Assembly (NCBI RefSeq): GCF_001431705.1
Contig: NZ_LJWX01000001.1
Location: 434,001 to 498,000, forward strand
DNA length: 64,000 bases
Source: Ferrovum sp. JA12
GTDB taxonomy: Bacteria > Pseudomonadota > Gammaproteobacteria > Burkholderiales > Ferrovaceae
Direction: 5' to 3'
The position numbers and the translations under genes were made by a program. Under the pieces are notes generated by a model. That model had not been told where the DNA came from. It searched no databases and saw only the letters and a program-made list of their open reading frames with translations. This document shows, piece by piece, positions 1 to 9,645 of this stretch (position 1 is the stretch's first letter; every line of letters begins with the position of its first letter).

Positions 1-607
1 GAGTTTTATCCACTAACAATTGGGCTTCATAATCGTTCACAGCAAAATAACTGGCCTGCTCAATAAAGTTCAGTAATTCTTCACCACTGAACATAGGTAA
101 ACCTTGTCCAGGATCAAATAAAAAAGGAATTCCTTGTTTAACAAATGAGCTGGCATGTTCGATCATCCCCTGTTTTCCGTCGGGAGAGACCACGCCAAAG
201 GAGACATGTTCGGCCTCTTCTACTTGATTGAGTTGAGAGAAGTTCATAGCTCCCGGATGAAAAGCAGTAATTTGGTTGTCATCCAGGTCCGTTGTGATAA
301 AAGCCTGAGCGGTAAAATTGTCATTCAAATGGCGGATATAGCGCGTTGAAATGTTTAATGACTCTAATCGCTGTTGGTATTCCGTGAAATCATGACCCAC
401 GGTTGCCATAATCAAAGGATCAGTGCCCAATAAATTAAGGTTGTAGGCAATGTTCCCTGCGGTTCCACCAAACTCTTTTCTTAAGGTTGGCACTAAAAAA
501 GCCACGCTTAAGGAATGAATTTTCTCAGGCAAGATATGATGTTGAAAACGGTCCTCAAAGACCATAATTGTGTCATAAGCCATGGAGCCGCAAATTAGAG
601 TTTTCAT
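1..607 (-). CDS. PfkB/ribokinase-family carbohydrate kinase, C-terminus beyond the window edge
   Basis: The reverse strand reads an open frame from ATG at 607 to base 1, about 202 codons. It starts [17 protein letters not shown], followed by a [15 protein letters not shown] stretch at about residues 45-59, which is the N-terminal PfkB sugar/nucleoside-binding signature. Later comes a [16 protein letters not shown]-like segment typical of adenosine-kinase-like members. The catalytic GAGD motif near the C-terminus lies outside the window. The start ATG overlaps the tpx stop as ATGA (604-607), so the gene is probably translationally coupled and is the last visible member of the aroQ-accBC cluster. 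The family phosphorylates sugars or nucleosides; the substrate cannot be told from this part. Confidence 0.85.
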   Translation of the reverse strand, partial: MKTLICGSMAYDTIMVFEDRFQHHILPEKIHSLSVAFLVPTLRKEFGGTAGNIAYNLNLLGTDPLIMATVGHDFTEYQQRLESLNISTRYIRHLNDNFTAQAFITTDLDDNQITAFHPGAMNFSQLNQVEEAEHVSFGVVSPDGKQGMIEHASSFVKQGIPFLFDPGQGLPMFSGEELLNFIEQASYFAVNDYEAQLLVDKT

Positions 608-1110
608 GATTGATTTAAAACAGACAAGGCCGCTTGATAGTTAGGTTCATTAGCAATTTCTGACACCAGTTCGGTGTAAATTACTTGGTTGTTTTCATCA
701 AGAACGACCACAGCCCTAGCAGTGAGGCCGCGTAAGGGCCCATCAACAATATCCACGCCATAGCGTCGATGAAAGCCAGGATCACGGAAGGTAGACAAGC
801 TAATAACCCTATCTAAACCCTCTGCGCCGCAAAAACGCTTCATGGCAAAGGGCAGATCGGCAGAAATAATCAACACTAATGTGTTATCAAGATGTTGTGC
901 CGTTTCATTAAATGTACGGGTAGAGGTGGCGCAGGTGGGAGTATCGATACTGGGAATAATATTTAATACTTTTCTTTTTCCTTGATAACTCTCTAACGTC
1001 ACTGTTTCAAGCTTATCATTAGTTAAAAAAAAGTCTTTGGCGTGAGAACCAATAATTGGAAATTCACCTGCAATATATAAGCTATTTCCACCTAGAGTAA
1101 CGGTTGCCAT
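604..1110 (-). CDS. tpx: thiol peroxidase Tpx (atypical 2-Cys peroxiredoxin)
   Basis: A protein of 168 residues, the usual Tpx length. It reduces hydroperoxides with electrons from thioredoxin. The peroxidatic cysteine is C60 in the [10 protein letters not shown] motif, with T57 and R-containing active-site context. The resolving cysteine is C94 in KRFCGAEGL, which matches the Cys pair of E. coli Tpx (61/95). No signal peptide is seen, so a cytoplasmic site is inferred. A clear AGGAG ribosome site stands before the ATG. The gene lies 11 bp after gcvH and overlaps the next kinase gene by four bases (ATGA), so it is transcribed with that cluster. Confidence 0.95.
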   Translation of the reverse strand: MATVTLGGNSLYIAGEFPIIGSHAKDFFLTNDKLETVTLESYQGKRKVLNIIPSIDTPTCATSTRTFNETAQHLDNTLVLIISADLPFAMKRFCGAEGLDRVISLSTFRDPGFHRRYGVDIVDGPLRGLTARAVVVLDENNQVIYTELVSEIANEPNYQAALSVLNQS

Positions 1111-1121
1111 ATTTTTCTCCT

Positions 1122-1499
1122 TTAAGAGATCAGTTGTTGATAGGCGTCTTCCGATAATAAATCATCATATTCTTGACTATTGTCGCATTTTATCTTGAAA
1201 AGCCAGCTGCCATAGGGATCATTATTAATCTTTTCTAACTGATCAATTAATGCGCTATTCACCTCAATCACAGTGCCTGATAGGGGTGAGTACACATCAG
1301 AGGCGGACTTTACTGATTCCACGGTGGCCGAACTCTCAGCTTGACTGACCACTCGCCCCACCTGAGGCAAATCAACAAACATCACATCCCCTAATTGTTG
1401 TTGAGCAAAATCAGTTATGCCAATAAGAAAGGTATCTTGGTCAACGGGGGAGGCCCATTGATGAGTATTACTATATCGGCGTTGTGTTAATTGGCTCAT
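1122..1499 (-). CDS. gcvH: glycine cleavage system H protein (lipoyl carrier)
   Basis: 125 residues, normal for GcvH. The lipoylation site is K64 in the [15 protein letters not shown] segment, preceded by the [19 protein letters not shown] block conserved in the family. The protein carries the aminomethyl group between the P and T proteins of glycine cleavage in the cytoplasm, and in some bacteria passes lipoate to other enzymes. No gcvT, gcvP or lipoate ligase gene is visible in the window, so it is either an orphan copy or its partners lie elsewhere. It sits 23 bp after prmA and 11 bp before tpx, which suggests cotranscription. Confidence 0.93.
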   Translation of the reverse strand: MSQLTQRRYSNTHQWASPVDQDTFLIGITDFAQQQLGDVMFVDLPQVGRVVSQAESSATVESVKSASDVYSPLSGTVIEVNSALIDQLEKINNDPYGSWLFKIKCDNSQEYDDLLSEDAYQQLIS

Positions 1500-1522
1500 T
1501 ATATTTCCTGTTAAAACTGAAG

Positions 1523-2413
1523 TTATTTTTTACCCATTAAACAGACCCATTCTTCCTGTTGTGATAGTTGAGTCAGTTTTAGCCAAGGACTGTAGCAGTT
1601 AATCATTTCTTCCGTTTGTTTGGCGAGTAAACCAGACATGATTAGGAGTCCTCCCGGTTTCACGTAGGAGCTAAGTAGCGGTGCCAGCACTTTAAGTGGT
1701 GCGGCTAAAATATTGGCTACTACCACGTCAAACTGTTGTATGCTTTTCCAGTCTTGGTTATTATAAAAGTGAGCGCTTACATTATTTAGCCCAGCGTTAT
1801 GTATTGCAGCACTCACTGCAGCGTCATCAATATCTACTCCCACCACGGATTTCACCCCTACTTTGGCTGCAGCAATGGCTAAAATACCAGAGCCACATCC
1901 ATAATCTAAAACTTCAGATTGGGGGGTTAACTCCTTTAAGAGAGCATTTAAGCATAATTGCGTAGTGGGATGCCCACCCGTACCGAAGGCCTGTCCAGGA
2001 TCAATTCTAATATTAATCGCTCTTTCATCAGGGGGGGTGTGCCAGGTGGGGACAATCCATAACCGATCATTAATTTGAATGGGCTCAAATTGGCTCTGGG
2101 TGAGTTGTACCCAATCCTGGTCTTCAATGGTGTCCACCTGAAAAGCTGGGGTCTCAGATAAAGCCAATTCATCGCACGCAGCTTGCATGATTGTCTGGGC
2201 ATTATTTGATATATCAATTAAAACCTTTAGGGTACACCAAGGCCACAGCTCACTAGTTTCATAACCCGGTTCACCAAATACCTCGAATTCAGGTTGACCT
2301 GGAAAATCAAAGTTTTCAATGCTAACTGTCAATGCGCCATGGTGAAGTAGCGCGTCAGAGAGTGGTTCGGCTAAATCCGAAGAAACCGCGAAATGAATTT
2401 GATTCCAGGCCAT
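1523..2413 (-). CDS. prmA: ribosomal protein L11 methyltransferase
   Basis: 296 residues, the expected PrmA length. The N-terminal half is the L11-recognition domain. The C-terminal half is a Rossmann methyltransferase with a SAM-binding VLDYGCGSGILAIAAAKVG segment at about residue 170 and a VVANILAAPL motif (NxxxxP-type amine methyltransferase loop). It trimethylates lysines of L11. The start codon shares a base with the accC stop (TAATG at 2411-2415), which makes translational coupling likely; accC-prmA adjacency is common in beta- and gammaproteobacteria. Confidence 0.95.
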   Translation of the reverse strand: MAWNQIHFAVSSDLAEPLSDALLHHGALTVSIENFDFPGQPEFEVFGEPGYETSELWPWCTLKVLIDISNNAQTIMQAACDELALSETPAFQVDTIEDQDWVQLTQSQFEPIQINDRLWIVPTWHTPPDERAINIRIDPGQAFGTGGHPTTQLCLNALLKELTPQSEVLDYGCGSGILAIAAAKVGVKSVVGVDIDDAAVSAAIHNAGLNNVSAHFYNNQDWKSIQQFDVVVANILAAPLKVLAPLLSSYVKPGGLLIMSGLLAKQTEEMINCYSPWLKLTQLSQQEEWVCLMGKK

Positions 2414-3762
2414 TAATTTTTACTTGAAGAGAGTTTTTCTTCTAAATAGTGAATGCTGGTGCCGCCTTTAATAAATTCAGGATCGTTAAGCAACTGTTGA
2501 TGCAGGGGGATATTAGTTTTAATCCCTTCTACCACCATCTCAGATAAAGCAATACGCATTCTAGCCAGTGCCTGTTCTCGGGTAGCCCCATGGGTGATAA
2601 CTTTTGCGATTAAAGAATCGTAATAGGGAGGAACAAAATAATTTTGGTAAATGTGTGAATCAACCCGGGTACCGGGACCACCTGGCGCATGGTACTGATT
2701 AATACGTCCGGGTGAGGGCATAAAAGTAAAAGGGTCCTCGGCATTAATGCGACACTCAATAGAGTGGCCGTTTAACATGACTTCTTTTTGCCTAAAGGAG
2801 AGTTTGTGACCGGCAGCGATACAAATCTGTTCTTGAACAATATCAATACCGGTAATGAGTTCAGTAACAGGGTGCTCCACTTGAACGCGAGTATTCATTT
2901 CAATGAAATAAAATTCACCGTTTTCATAGAGAAACTCAAAGGTACCAGCTCCGCGATATTTAATACGTTTACAGGCAGCCACACAACTCTCGCCAATTTT
3001 TTGTCTTAATTTTTCACTGATCCCCACACCAGGGGCTTCTTCGATAATTTTTTGATGGCGGCGCTGCATAGAACAATCTCGTTCACCAAGATAAGCCGCG
3101 TTACCATGTTCATCGGATAGAACTTGAATCTCAATATGGCGCGGTTGACTGAGATACTTTTCCATATAAACCGTATCATTACCAAAGGCGCCTTTCGCCT
3201 CAGTGCGCGTCATTTGTAAGGAAGATAAGAGATCTTCTTCCTTTTCCACCACACGCATCCCGCGACCACCACCACCGGCGGCAGCTTTGATTAATACAGG
3301 GTAACCAATCTGCTGAGCAATCTTTTTTAGTTCTTTAGTATCCTCAGGAAGCTGTCCCTCAGAACCCGGGACTACGGGTACCCCTGAGGCTTTCATGGCG
3401 CTCTTCGCACTGATTTTATCGCCCATTAAGCGAATTGTTTCAGCTTTTGGACCAATGAAAGTAAAACCACTGTTTTCTACCCGTTCAGCAAAATCAGCAT
3501 TTTCTGATAAAAACCCATAGCCAGGGTGAATAGCTTGTGCGCCGGTGACTTCGGCAGCTGAAATAATGGCAGGAATATTAAGATAGCTTTGTAAGGAAGA
3601 GGCCGGGCCAATACAAACAGATTCATCGGCTAACATCACATATTTGGCATCAGCGTCAGCCTCAGAATGAACCGCCACAGTTTTAATACCCAACTCACGA
3701 CAAGCCCTCTGAACTCGCAGAGCTATTTCACCGCGATTGGCAATTAGAATCTTATCAAACAT
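2413..3762 (-). CDS. accC: biotin carboxylase subunit of acetyl-CoA carboxylase
   Basis: 449 residues, the same length class as E. coli AccC. It begins [17 protein letters not shown], the biotin carboxylase N-domain. A glycine-rich ATP-grasp loop ([14 protein letters not shown]) lies at about residues 159-172, and the [14 protein letters not shown] catalytic block at about 288-301. It carboxylates biotin on AccB with ATP and bicarbonate, the first half of malonyl-CoA synthesis for fatty acids. The gene follows accB by 17 bp and shares a base with prmA. Confidence 0.97.
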   Translation of the reverse strand: MFDKILIANRGEIALRVQRACRELGIKTVAVHSEADADAKYVMLADESVCIGPASSLQSYLNIPAIISAAEVTGAQAIHPGYGFLSENADFAERVENSGFTFIGPKAETIRLMGDKISAKSAMKASGVPVVPGSEGQLPEDTKELKKIAQQIGYPVLIKAAAGGGGRGMRVVEKEEDLLSSLQMTRTEAKGAFGNDTVYMEKYLSQPRHIEIQVLSDEHGNAAYLGERDCSMQRRHQKIIEEAPGVGISEKLRQKIGESCVAACKRIKYRGAGTFEFLYENGEFYFIEMNTRVQVEHPVTELITGIDIVQEQICIAAGHKLSFRQKEVMLNGHSIECRINAEDPFTFMPSPGRINQYHAPGGPGTRVDSHIYQNYFVPPYYDSLIAKVITHGATREQALARMRIALSEMVVEGIKTNIPLHQQLLNDPEFIKGGTSIHYLEEKLSSSKN

Positions 3763-3779
3763 ATTTTTTTGCCTATTTA

Positions 3780-4256
3780 TTAAGAGATGATGAACAGGGG
3801 TTGTCCATATTCAATAGGTTGACCATTTTCAACTAAAATACGTTTTACGGTACCAGCCACATCAGATTCAATTTCATTGAGTAATTTCATGGCTTCTATA
3901 ATACATAGGGTTTGTCCTTCCGAGACACTCTGACCCACTTCAATAAAGGGCGGTGAACCTGGTGAGGGAGAGCGATAAAAGGTCCCTACCATGGGTGACT
4001 TGACCACGTGCCCCTCGTCCTCTGGGCTGGCAACATCTGCGACAGGTGCTGCGGTGGTAGTAGCCGCAGAGGGCATGGCTACTCCTTGTGGCGAAGTATT
4101 ATATTGATAAGTTGGCATGGCGCTCGGCATAACAAAATGACCGGGCGCCTTAGAGATCCTAACTTTTTCTTCGCCCTCAGTGATTTCTAACTCAGTAATT
4201 CCTGACTCTTCCACGAGGTCAATTAATTTTTTTAATTTTCTTAAATCCATAGTCAT
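3780..4256 (-). CDS. accB: biotin carboxyl carrier protein of acetyl-CoA carboxylase
   Basis: About 158 residues. The N-terminal [18 protein letters not shown] block, a Pro/Ala-rich linker at about 50-85, and a C-terminal biotinyl domain with the biotin lysine in [10 protein letters not shown] (K124 with this start) are all present. It carries carboxybiotin between AccC and the carboxyltransferase. I chose ATG 4256 because it overlaps the aroQ stop as ATGA and has GGAA five bases upstream. ATG 4250, where family similarity begins, is the alternative; a still earlier ATG at 4271 would add residues not seen in homologues. Confidence 0.94.
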   Translation of the reverse strand: MTMDLRKLKKLIDLVEESGITELEITEGEEKVRISKAPGHFVMPSAMPTYQYNTSPQGVAMPSAATTTAAPVADVASPEDEGHVVKSPMVGTFYRSPSPGSPPFIEVGQSVSEGQTLCIIEAMKLLNEIESDVAGTVKRILVENGQPIEYGQPLFIIS

Positions 4257-4687
4257 AGACGTTCCAGCCAATAAGTAAGTGCCAGGTGATAGCCTTTAGC
4301 CCCCAAACCACTGATCACTCCCTCTGCAAGGGGGGATAAATAAGAATGGCTACGAAAGCTTTCACGGGCATAAATGTTAGAAAGATGAACTTCAATAAAG
4401 GGTATTTTTATACCTGCCAGAGCATCTCTTAAAGAAACACTGGTATGAGTTAATCCCCCAGGGTTAACGATAATGTAATCAACGCCCTCTTCTTTTGCAT
4501 GATGAAGGCGGTCAATTAATGCCCCTTCCCAATTACTTTGGAAAAAAATTACCGATGCATCATGCCCCTGACACAGCTCAGCCAATTGACAATTAATGTC
4601 CTCAAGTGTCGTTTTGCCATAAATATCGGGTTCACGGGTTCCCAATAAGTTTAAATTAGGGCCATGCATGATCAAGATTTTCTTCAT
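4253..4687 (-). CDS. aroQ: type II 3-dehydroquinate dehydratase
   Basis: 144 residues with the chosen start, the normal size of type II dehydroquinases, which form dodecamers and convert 3-dehydroquinate to 3-dehydroshikimate in aromatic amino acid synthesis. The [18 protein letters not shown] motif holds the active-site Asn/Arg/Tyr loop. The [17 protein letters not shown] and [19 protein letters not shown] blocks hold the substrate-binding residues and the catalytic His. The start at 4687 gives [11 protein letters not shown]; an upstream in-frame ATG at 4711 lacks family similarity. An AGGAAA element lies about 12 bases upstream. It is the first gene of the aroQ-accB-accC-prmA cluster. Confidence 0.95.
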   Translation of the reverse strand: MKKILIMHGPNLNLLGTREPDIYGKTTLEDINCQLAELCQGHDASVIFFQSNWEGALIDRLHHAKEEGVDYIIVNPGGLTHTSVSLRDALAGIKIPFIEVHLSNIYARESFRSHSYLSPLAEGVISGLGAKGYHLALTYWLERL

Positions 4688-4757
4688 AGTGCCAATTTTC
4701 CTGATTTTCAAGTATTTTGTCTAGTTTTTCGGCGAAGTTATGGAAAATTTATAAATT

Positions 4758-5633
4758 TTAATTCTTATAATTGAGTTTGGCTAGACAATTCAGCACGGAT
4801 GGATACAGAAATTCAAAGGATAATTCTTTTACTAACCTGAGATTTGCAATTTTACGTGATTCTGCCATGAAACTCCAACTAATTTCGTTAATCGTGGTTT
4901 TAACTTGGCTTTTCGTGAGACGGGGTGCTCGGCTTAATTTCAAGAAATCTGCTAGATAATCGTAGAATTCACCAATTTGCATAGGTTGATTGTCCACCAC
5001 ATTATAGACCCTTGAGTGATAAGGCTGATACATGCTTAACACCGCAGCTCGAGCAAGATCTAATGCGTGAATATGGTTACTCCAAGTGTCTTCTTCGGCA
5101 ATAATGAGGGGAAGTTTCTCTATTAAGCGAGTTAAGGGGAGCCTATTTTCAGCATAAATGCCCGGTGCCCTCAAAATAGTCAGTTTTATTGCTTTACGCT
5201 TAGCAAATTGGCGCAGTTGATTTTCTGCGTCTACCCGTCTTTTAGCTCTGCCCGAGGTAGGATGTGTGGGCGTGGTTTCATCTACCCATCGACCTTGATG
5301 GTCGCCATAAACGCCGGTTGTACTAATATAAATAAGCCGCTGTGGTAAACTATTTGACCTTGAAAGAGCAGAGATAAGGTGGCGGGTTCTGAAATCATTT
5401 ATCCCCTGTGCATTAGGTGGAGCGAAATGAAAAATGCCATGGGCAATTCCGGCAATTCTTTTTAAGCTGTTAGGATTGTCCAAATCCCCAACAATAGGGA
5501 TAACCCCTAAGGACCGCCAAAAACTGGCTTTTTCTGGGTGACGACAAAGAGCGAAGAGTCGTACACGATGACCTATTAGAGGTATCATGCGTGCTGCCAC
5601 ATCTCCAGCTCCTATGATTAACCAAGGTTGCAT
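4758..5633 (-). CDS. NAD(P)-binding SDR / epimerase-like protein
   Basis: 291 residues. It begins MQPWLIIGAGDVAARMIPLI, a Rossmann nucleotide-binding loop (GAGDVA), and continues with an atypical or extended short-chain dehydrogenase core: VGDLDNP, RLIYISTTGVYGDHQGRWVDE and ILRAPGIYAENRLPL. These resemble YeeZ-type and NAD-dependent epimerase-like proteins. The STTGVYG segment carries the Ser/Thr and Tyr, but the usual YxxxK pair is not evident (GDHQG follows VY), so catalysis is uncertain. It lies upstream of aroQ on the same strand and divergent from the reductase gene at 5667. The substrate is unknown. Confidence 0.8.
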   Translation of the reverse strand: MQPWLIIGAGDVAARMIPLIGHRVRLFALCRHPEKASFWRSLGVIPIVGDLDNPNSLKRIAGIAHGIFHFAPPNAQGINDFRTRHLISALSRSNSLPQRLIYISTTGVYGDHQGRWVDETTPTHPTSGRAKRRVDAENQLRQFAKRKAIKLTILRAPGIYAENRLPLTRLIEKLPLIIAEEDTWSNHIHALDLARAAVLSMYQPYHSRVYNVVDNQPMQIGEFYDYLADFLKLSRAPRLTKSQVKTTINEISWSFMAESRKIANLRLVKELSFEFLYPSVLNCLAKLNYKN

Positions 5634-5666
5634 TGTTATCTACCTTAATTGTTCAGGAATAAACGT

Positions 5667-6692
5667 ATGTCAGTAAAGGTTACTTTAAGCCCTAGCGGCA
5701 ACCAGTTTCAATGTCATGAAGAAGATACTATCTTAGAAGGAGCCCATAAGGAAGGGATCATTCTTCCTTTCGGTTGCCGTAGTGGCGCCTGTGGGTCCTG
5801 TAAGGGTAAAGTAATAGAGGGATTACTAGACCGTGGTGAGTATCAGAGTTCAGCGCTGAATGACGAGGAGATAGCACAGGGGTATGCGCTATTGTGTTGC
5901 GCTAAACCAATTTCCGAAGTCACTATTGAAATTCGGCAGGTTAATGGAATGAAAGATATTCAAATTAAAAAACTTCCTTGCCGCGTAGAATCAATCGTAA
6001 AACCTAATCACGATGTGGCTATATTAAAACTTAAGTTACCTGCACAAGAAAAGTTCGAATTCTTGGCCGGACAATATATTGATTTCCTCCTTAAAGATGG
6101 TAAAAAAAGAAGTTTTTCCTTAGCTAACGCTCCCCATGAAACGGGTATTCTAGAATTACATATTCGTAATTATCCAGGGGGGAGTTTTTCACAGTACGTC
6201 TTTAATGAGCTAAAGGAAAAGACTATTTTGCGTTTCGAAGGTCCCTTAGGTACTTTTTTTCTTAGGGAAGACTCTGATAAACCTATTGTTTTTATGGCAG
6301 GGGCCACGGGCTTCGCACCAATTAAAGGTATCATTGAATCGGCGCGGCACAAGGGGATTACACGCCCTATGACCCTATATTGGGGAGTGAGAAGTAAGCA
6401 AGATTTGTATTACAACGAATTGGTACAAAGCTGGGTTGATGAAAATTTTAACTTTATTCCAGTACTCTCGGAGCCCCTTGAGGAAGACGAATGGCAAGGC
6501 AGAACTGGGTTGGTTCATGAAGCAATCCTAGCAGACTATCCTGATTTATCTGATTATCAAGTTTATGCTTGTGGTGCGCCGATTATGGTTGAGTCTGGTT
6601 TTAATACCTTTACGCAAACCAGAGGTTTGCCGGAGGATGAGTTTTATTCCGATCCATTTACACCCTCGGTAGATAACAAGCGTACTACTTAG
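5667..6692 (+). CDS. 2Fe-2S ferredoxin / FAD-NAD(P)H oxidoreductase fusion (CDP-6-deoxy-delta-3,4-glucoseen reductase-like)
   Basis: 341 residues from ATG 5667, which has AGGA about nine bases upstream; an upstream TTG at 5649 is less likely. Residues 1-95 form a plant-type ferredoxin domain with the cysteine pattern FGCRSGACGSCKG followed by LLCCAKP. Then come an FAD domain (KRSFSLANAPHE, the RxYS-type flavin motif) and an NAD(P) domain (MAGATGFAPIKGIIE; C-terminal YACGAPIMVE). The family moves electrons from NAD(P)H to partner oxygenases or deoxysugar enzymes, and no such partner is next to it. The stop overlaps hemY tail to tail in the tetramer TTAG (6689-6692). Confidence 0.88.
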   Translation: MSVKVTLSPSGNQFQCHEEDTILEGAHKEGIILPFGCRSGACGSCKGKVIEGLLDRGEYQSSALNDEEIAQGYALLCCAKPISEVTIEIRQVNGMKDIQIKKLPCRVESIVKPNHDVAILKLKLPAQEKFEFLAGQYIDFLLKDGKKRSFSLANAPHETGILELHIRNYPGGSFSQYVFNELKEKTILRFEGPLGTFFLREDSDKPIVFMAGATGFAPIKGIIESARHKGITRPMTLYWGVRSKQDLYYNELVQSWVDENFNFIPVLSEPLEEDEWQGRTGLVHEAILADYPDLSDYQVYACGAPIMVESGFNTFTQTRGLPEDEFYSDPFTPSVDNKRTT

Positions 6693-7870
6693 GCAACACC
6701 AAAATCTGGATCGATATTGTTACTGTTGCGTGCAGGAGACTGTTTTGCGGGCCCAATTTTTTCTGCTAATTCTTGTCGTAGAAGTTGAGCCTCACGACTG
6801 GGTTCAATAAAAATACTGGCATCTAAATAGCTTTGGGCTTTACCCCACAGCAACTCGCGTATGCATAATTTAGCCAACGTTAAGAGTAAGACAGCATTAT
6901 CAGGATGCGCTTTTAACCAGTTTTCCGCCCTTTCGATTTGCGTGCGATTAAATTGGCTACGGCACTCTCCATAGAGGGCTACTAGGGCATCGTCCCAGGA
7001 TTTCTCTAGGTTTTTTTCAATAATGACGAGTGCCTCATCATGGGCCTTCAGATCAATAAAATAACCAGCAGCAGTGTGTGCCAAAAGGTTGTCTAAACGT
7101 AAAGCACTGGGGATACTCTTCCAAGTAGCTTTGAGATCATCCAAATAAGTTGCGGAGTATCTTAATAGTTGTTGCCAAGCATTTCTTCTGATGGGCAGTG
7201 CATGCACTTCATCGATAGCGTGTAAGTGTTCAAGTAAATCAAGGGTCTCAATGGCCGCACGCCATGCGCCGGTTGCCAGTTGTGCTTTGAGTAATAACTG
7301 ATGCGCACGCACGTGTTTTGGCGATAATCGATGGGCTTCTTTTAAGAGGGTTAACGCTTCATTAAAACGACGCTCATCGAGTAATAAGTCGGCATGGGTA
7401 GTTAAACGTAATAGGCGTGTTTCAGGTCCCAACTCGTTAATTTTTGCTAAATATAGATCACGTTTCTCATATTTATGTAACTCATGTGCAGAGCGAGCGG
7501 CAACAATGGCGCTCAAAGCAGGCGACTCCCCGTTTTCTAAAGCTAGCTCAACTTGTTTTTCTGCACGTTTAAAGTTGCCTTCAAAGTAATCCGTCAGGCC
7601 TTGGTACAGAGCGCTTCGTGCACGGTTTTTAGACCGTTTTTGACGATAGGCTTGAACTCGGTTAGGTAAACTTAAGCTTAAATAGGCCAACCTTGAGAAA
7701 GTATATAAACCAAGACACAGAACAATAATGCCAATAACAAACATAGCCAGTGATATTTCAATGCGCCATGGTGCCATGACAATGAGTACATAGCCGGTAT
7801 TAAGACCCACCGCAATAGCAACAATTGTAGCAACCACAAAGAGGGCGATAAACCATAATAAACCGCTCAT
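6689..7870 (-). CDS. hemY: HemY-type TPR membrane protein of the heme operon
   Basis: 393 residues. Two hydrophobic membrane segments lie at the N-terminus (about 1-25 and 38-65), followed by tetratricopeptide-like helices, for example ALTLLKEAHRLSPKHVRAHQLLLKAQLATGAW-type repeats. This matches HemY of proteobacterial hemCDXY operons, an inner-membrane protein of unsettled function, and not the Gram-positive protoporphyrinogen oxidase of the same name. The gene overlaps hemX by four bases and is last in the operon. Confidence 0.9.
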   Translation of the reverse strand: MSGLLWFIALFVVATIVAIAVGLNTGYVLIVMAPWRIEISLAMFVIGIIVLCLGLYTFSRLAYLSLSLPNRVQAYRQKRSKNRARSALYQGLTDYFEGNFKRAEKQVELALENGESPALSAIVAARSAHELHKYEKRDLYLAKINELGPETRLLRLTTHADLLLDERRFNEALTLLKEAHRLSPKHVRAHQLLLKAQLATGAWRAAIETLDLLEHLHAIDEVHALPIRRNAWQQLLRYSATYLDDLKATWKSIPSALRLDNLLAHTAAGYFIDLKAHDEALVIIEKNLEKSWDDALVALYGECRSQFNRTQIERAENWLKAHPDNAVLLLTLAKLCIRELLWGKAQSYLDASIFIEPSREAQLLRQELAEKIGPAKQSPARNSNNIDPDFGVA

Positions 7871-8886
7871 CGATGATTACCCTCTTTCTGTGACCTGGCC
7901 CGTCGTACTGCATCTAATGTCGCGCTAATATCTTGGACAGACATATTGACCGGGGTATGGCTTAATTGTTGAATAATTTGTAAATCGTTCTTAACAATGG
8001 GCGACTCTAGATCAAAATACCTTTTCAGCCACTCTTGCGCTGCATTCAAATCCGCATCGTAGGTAACATTGTTATGAGACAAGGCTCCCAGTCTCGCTGA
8101 TACCAGTCTTAAACGTAGGTTCTCCCGTAAAAAGAAGGATTGTTCTGGACTTAACAAGGGTAGTTCAGGGATATCAATTCTCTTGATTTGTACGGATTGG
8201 CTAAGTTCAACCAATAGCTCATGGCCGATGCGAGAAAAAGTATTAGATTTATTTTTCTCGTTTACGATGGTTTTTTTAGCAGGTCTTGTGTCTGAGGCCA
8301 AGGGAATAATATCAATACTGCGCGCAACGTCATCGATATGATGACTAATACCCGTGATATCTAAGAAAGGGACAGCACGCAAACGATCAATGTCTTGATT
8401 GATGGCTTTGCGTAAAAATAATAATGCAGGGCGATTGAGCTTTTGTAAACGCATATCGGCAGATTGGAGTGCGGATAGGGCCGATTGAACATTGCCGGTG
8501 AGTTGCAGTTGTTGATTGGCCACATCAACTAATTGTTCCACTTCCGCTAGAACCCAGTCATCACGATTACGGGCTAATTCCTGATACATACTTTGTAAAA
8601 CAATTTGCTGACTTTGTGAGTCAGCTATTTGTGATTCAAGGATACTAATACGATGATTAGATTCTTTTAAAGCCTCTTGGACTTCGGTGTATTCCCCTTG
8701 ATTCTTTTTCACTAAACGATCAGCTTCGTTAAGGCGACTTGCTAAATCTCGTCGCAATTGCAAATCGTCATGACGATATTGTAACCATAAAGAAAAAGTC
8801 CCTAAAAATGCAATAATGCTCAACCAGCCAAATAATTTGTAGTATTTCACGGGCTGTGTCGGGGTGTGATGGGTTTCTGTAGTCAT
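7867..8886 (-). CDS. hemX: HemX-like membrane protein (uroporphyrinogen-III C-methyltransferase-like annotation family)
   Basis: 339 residues with one N-terminal transmembrane helix at about residues 20-37 (LFGWLSIIAFLGTFSLWL). A long coiled coil follows at about 40-100 (ASRLNEADRLVKKN, EALKESNHRISILESQIADSQ) and then a helical domain. This is the proteobacterial HemX architecture. Although often labelled a uroporphyrinogen methyltransferase, no SAM-binding motif is seen and a catalytic role is doubtful. It lies between hemD (3 bp gap) and hemY (4 bp overlap). Confidence 0.9.
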   Translation of the reverse strand: MTTETHHTPTQPVKYYKLFGWLSIIAFLGTFSLWLQYRHDDLQLRRDLASRLNEADRLVKKNQGEYTEVQEALKESNHRISILESQIADSQSQQIVLQSMYQELARNRDDWVLAEVEQLVDVANQQLQLTGNVQSALSALQSADMRLQKLNRPALLFLRKAINQDIDRLRAVPFLDITGISHHIDDVARSIDIIPLASDTRPAKKTIVNEKNKSNTFSRIGHELLVELSQSVQIKRIDIPELPLLSPEQSFFLRENLRLRLVSARLGALSHNNVTYDADLNAAQEWLKRYFDLESPIVKNDLQIIQQLSHTPVNMSVQDISATLDAVRRARSQKEGNHR

Positions 8887-8889
8887 GTT

Positions 8890-9645
8890 TTAAGTGGTGA
8901 TGTGACGCCAAGTTTTTAAAATAGATTGATAGCTGTGATCAGTTAAAAAAATTGATTTTATTCCAAGTTCTTTTGCGTATTCCTTAACACGTTCGTGACA
9001 GACTAGGAAAATCATGTTTTTTAGTTGATCTATTCTCAGTGTATCAAGTGATGCCCATAAGTTATTTAAGGATTCTTTACTCATAATTAGTATAACCGCT
9101 TGACTCGCTATTGCGTTATCTAAAGTTGATAAATTTGTCTCTGGTAGTCCCCGTATGTAGCATTCTATATAATCCACCTGAGCACCACGTTCCTCCAGAA
9201 CCCCTTTTAGCCATTCGCGTCCTCCTTGGCCTCGACAGATAAGGACTTTTAAACCGCTCACTCTCTGCCACTCGGGCATATCCAGCAGTGCCTCACTATC
9301 GCTTTTATTGGTTGGGTACATCACTGGTCGTTGTGATTGTTTTATGAGCTCTAAGGCGCTGGCCTTACCTATTGCAAACAGCTCGGTTTGTTTGGAAATC
9401 AGGGAGTCTACAGCTGACCAGCCAAATTTGACGGCGTTACTGCTAATAAAGATAACGCGATCATAGTCTTGATTGGTGGAAGATCGAGGTAAATGAGGGG
9501 GATCTAGTGGCTTAATTTCAATAGTAGGCAATTCATACACTTGCGCTGCTTCTTGTTCTAACAAGACACGTAACTCTTGGTTTTGACCCTGGGGTCTAGT
9601 TAATAAAATAGTATGTGATTTATGAGTCTTTAACCCATCATTCAT
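8890..9645 (-). CDS. hemD: uroporphyrinogen-III synthase
   Basis: 251 residues. HemD is poorly conserved, but the features fit: ILLTRPQGQN near the N-terminus, the RVIFISSNAVKFGW segment at about 85-98, a LICRGQGGREWLKGVLEERGAQVDYIECY block at about 145-173, and position directly after hemC. It closes and inverts ring D of hydroxymethylbilane to give uroporphyrinogen III. I chose ATG 9645, which overlaps the hemC stop as ATGA; the longer frame would need a TTG at 9657. Confidence 0.9.
   Translation of the reverse strand: MNDGLKTHKSHTILLTRPQGQNQELRVLLEQEAAQVYELPTIEIKPLDPPHLPRSSTNQDYDRVIFISSNAVKFGWSAVDSLISKQTELFAIGKASALELIKQSQRPVMYPTNKSDSEALLDMPEWQRVSGLKVLICRGQGGREWLKGVLEERGAQVDYIECYIRGLPETNLSTLDNAIASQAVILIMSKESLNNLWASLDTLRIDQLKNMIFLVCHERVKEYAKELGIKSIFLTDHSYQSILKTWRHITT

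Noticed and set aside
155-349. Plus-strand ORF of 64 codons
   Set aside because: It is antisense to the PfkB-family kinase, whose minus-strand frame is open from 607 to the edge and has family motifs.
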